From contig DDRH01000038.1 of NCBI GenBank assembly GCA_002343075.1, positions 15,026 through 22,075 of the forward strand: a DNA stretch of 7,050 nt, in the 5' to 3' direction. A program made the translations under genes and the position numbers. Of this stretch, positions 5,840 to 7,050 are shown piece after piece; the stretch's first letter is position 1; each line of letters opens with the position of its first letter. This DNA is from Phycisphaerales bacterium UBA2421. Lineage in GTDB: Bacteria; Planctomycetota; Phycisphaerae; Tepidisphaerales; Tepidisphaeraceae. Under the pieces are notes generated by a model. That model was not told the DNA's origin. It did no database searches and saw only the letters and a list, made by a program, of their open reading frames with translations.

Positions 5840-7050
5840 GGCGCACTCTCCGAAGCGGTGCCGGCGTGCACCTGACGCAGCGCCTGCCGTTTGAGGTGTG
5901 CGTCATACTTTGCCCTAGCCCTCTTTTGCAGGTCTGTCATGGATTGCCTGGGTGTCTTGCTGAGCAGGTAAATCTCATCAATCGCCAACTCATACTCGGC
6001 GGCAATCTCGGCTTGCATGGGCGACTTGATCTGCGGTCGAGCATTCGGGCTGAACGCCATGCGCTCGTGAACGGAAATGTAGGGATTGGGATGCTTTCGA
6101 ATGAAATCATCACTCACCTTCGCCAGCGGGGAAGGTTTGCAGTGCATGCTGTTTAGCCGCTCCATAACATCCTGGCGGGTCACAAATGCGAGAAACTCAA
6201 ACGCTTCTTTCGGGTGTGCGGCTCCGCGGGGAATGAGCAGGACATCGGCATCGGCAAAGGTGACGTCGGTCAGCGATGTGGGATCGTCCGCAGGCATTGC
6301 TTCCGCAGCCCATTCGTAGTTGAAGGCGCGAGCCGTTCGTGGCAGGAACATCTCCACCCCACGGGGCACAACCCATTCGCAGGACGCCGGCCGCAACTGG
6401 TACATGTAGTTGCCCATCCATGGCCCTTGCAACACCATGCTGCAGGTGCCGGCAATAAACGGGCTGTTGGGCGTACCAAACCCGCCCGCGGCACTGCTGA
6501 AGTCGCTTAAGGCCGCTTTGCCGAGCCGCTTGGGGTAGCTCTGAATCCACTCAAACGCCCGAATTGTGTTCGGATCGGTGAAATGAAACTCGGCGGTTTC
6601 TGGGTTCCACAGTTGTCCCCCAAACCAGAATGGGGTGAAGGAGATGTACCAGCCGGGTTCTTTGGGGAGATAGCCGGCCCGGCGAATCGCGCCGCGATCG
6701 TCGCGGATGTCGAGAAGCTTCGCCCACTGATCCAGCTCAGCAATCGATTTTGGTGCGCGAGTTGGGTCAAGCCCCGCTGCCTGAAATTTCTCGCCTAACT
6801 CCAGCACCGACCGTCGGTTATAGTGCAATCCCATGGTGGCGGGTGTGCTCACCACGCCGTACAACTTGCCTTTGTAATTGCACATCTCCCAGAACGCAGG
6901 CTTATATGTCGATTGGCCAATTCCATGCTCGGCGGCCAACTCGTCGAGCGGGAGCAACGCGTTGCGCGATGCGAACGCTACCAAATCCCGCTGCCAAAGC
7001 CCGGCAATATCCGGCGGCACCCCCGCGGCGCTGGCGGTAAGAGTCTTACG
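5836..7050 (-). CDS. Sugar ABC transporter solute-binding protein, N-terminus cut by window edge
   Basis: The frame is open to the window edge, so only the last 404 residues are seen. By family size about 40-80 residues, including the signal peptide, are missing. A GTG at 7020 is internal and not the start, because the residues before it (RKTLTASAAG) join smoothly to 'PPDIAGLW', a common pattern in extracellular sugar-binding proteins (family 1). Other family signs, counting from the first visible residue, are 'GKLYGVVSTPATMGLHYNR' (61-79), 'FWFGGQLWN' (141-149), 'FIAGTCSMVLQGPWMGNY' (198-215) and, toward the C-terminus, 'LLIPRGAAHPKEAFEFLAFV'. The protein should bind a sugar or oligosaccharide outside the cytoplasmic membrane and deliver it to the two permeases encoded directly downstream, the first overlapping by 4 bases. 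The aromatic-rich middle (WYISFTPFWFGG) fits stacking against sugar rings. The specific ligand is unknown. Confidence 0.93.
   Translation of the reverse strand, partial: RKTLTASAAGVPPDIAGLWQRDLVAFASRNALLPLDELAAEHGIGQSTYKPAFWEMCNYKGKLYGVVSTPATMGLHYNRRSVLELGEKFQAAGLDPTRAPKSIAELDQWAKLLDIRDDRGAIRRAGYLPKEPGWYISFTPFWFGGQLWNPETAEFHFTDPNTIRAFEWIQSYPKRLGKAALSDFSSAAGGFGTPNSPFIAGTCSMVLQGPWMGNYMYQLRPASCEWVVPRGVEMFLPRTARAFNYEWAAEAMPADDPTSLTDVTFADADVLLIPRGAAHPKEAFEFLAFVTRQDVMERLNSMHCKPSPLAKVSDDFIRKHPNPYISVHERMAFSPNARPQIKSPMQAEIAAEYELAIDEIYLLSKTPRQSMTDLQKRARAKYDAHLKRQALRQVHAGTASESAP

Noticed and set aside
5836..7020. GTG at 7020 as the true start of the binding protein
   Set aside because: The frame is open to the edge, and the residues before the GTG fit the usual family pattern; a protein starting there would lack a signal peptide and part of the fold.

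Overview
The window reads as bacterial chromosomal DNA of roughly 60 % GC and holds seven protein-coding genes. Six are complete. One, at the right edge, is cut off at its N-terminus. No rRNA, tRNA, CRISPR array, insertion sequence or phage gene was seen. The best guess for the source is a planctomycete, perhaps of the Phycisphaerae type. This rests on the Ala/Thr/Pro-rich stretch (APTTAPATA) just after a signal peptide and on the aromatic 'YGGG' secreted hydrolase, both of which I associate with that group. It is an inference from style, not a marker-gene assignment.

Layout, left to right. Bases 1-43 are an almost pure G/C block that looks unlike the rest and may be a contig-end artefact. 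A small NTF2/SnoaL-like protein (67-462, minus) and a secreted alpha/beta hydrolase (681-1583, plus) diverge from a 218-bp intergenic region. The hydrolase converges on the gene for fumarylacetoacetase (1632-2906, minus). Twelve bases upstream of that gene, on the same strand, lies an unrecognised 308-residue protein (2919-3845, minus). After an 88-bp gap with an inverted repeat comes a three-gene sugar ABC importer module, all minus strand: solute-binding protein (5836 to beyond 7050), MalF-type permease (4937-5839) and MalG-type permease (3934-4890). The binding-protein stop and MalF start overlap by 4 bp.

How the genes work together. The binding protein and two permeases should form a CUT1-class carbohydrate or oligosaccharide importer. 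No ATPase is encoded in the window, so a shared ATPase elsewhere is likely. Fumarylacetoacetase carries out the last step of tyrosine/homogentisate degradation, giving fumarate and acetoacetate. The other enzymes of that pathway are not in the window. The 308-residue protein is almost certainly co-transcribed with fumarylacetoacetase and is the most interesting unknown here: its conserved-looking motifs suggest an enzyme, possibly a TIM barrel. The two left-hand genes have no evident link to either module.

I found no clear sign of a defence system, mobile element or other elaborate undescribed system. The candidate worth following is the uncharacterised partner of fumarylacetoacetase.
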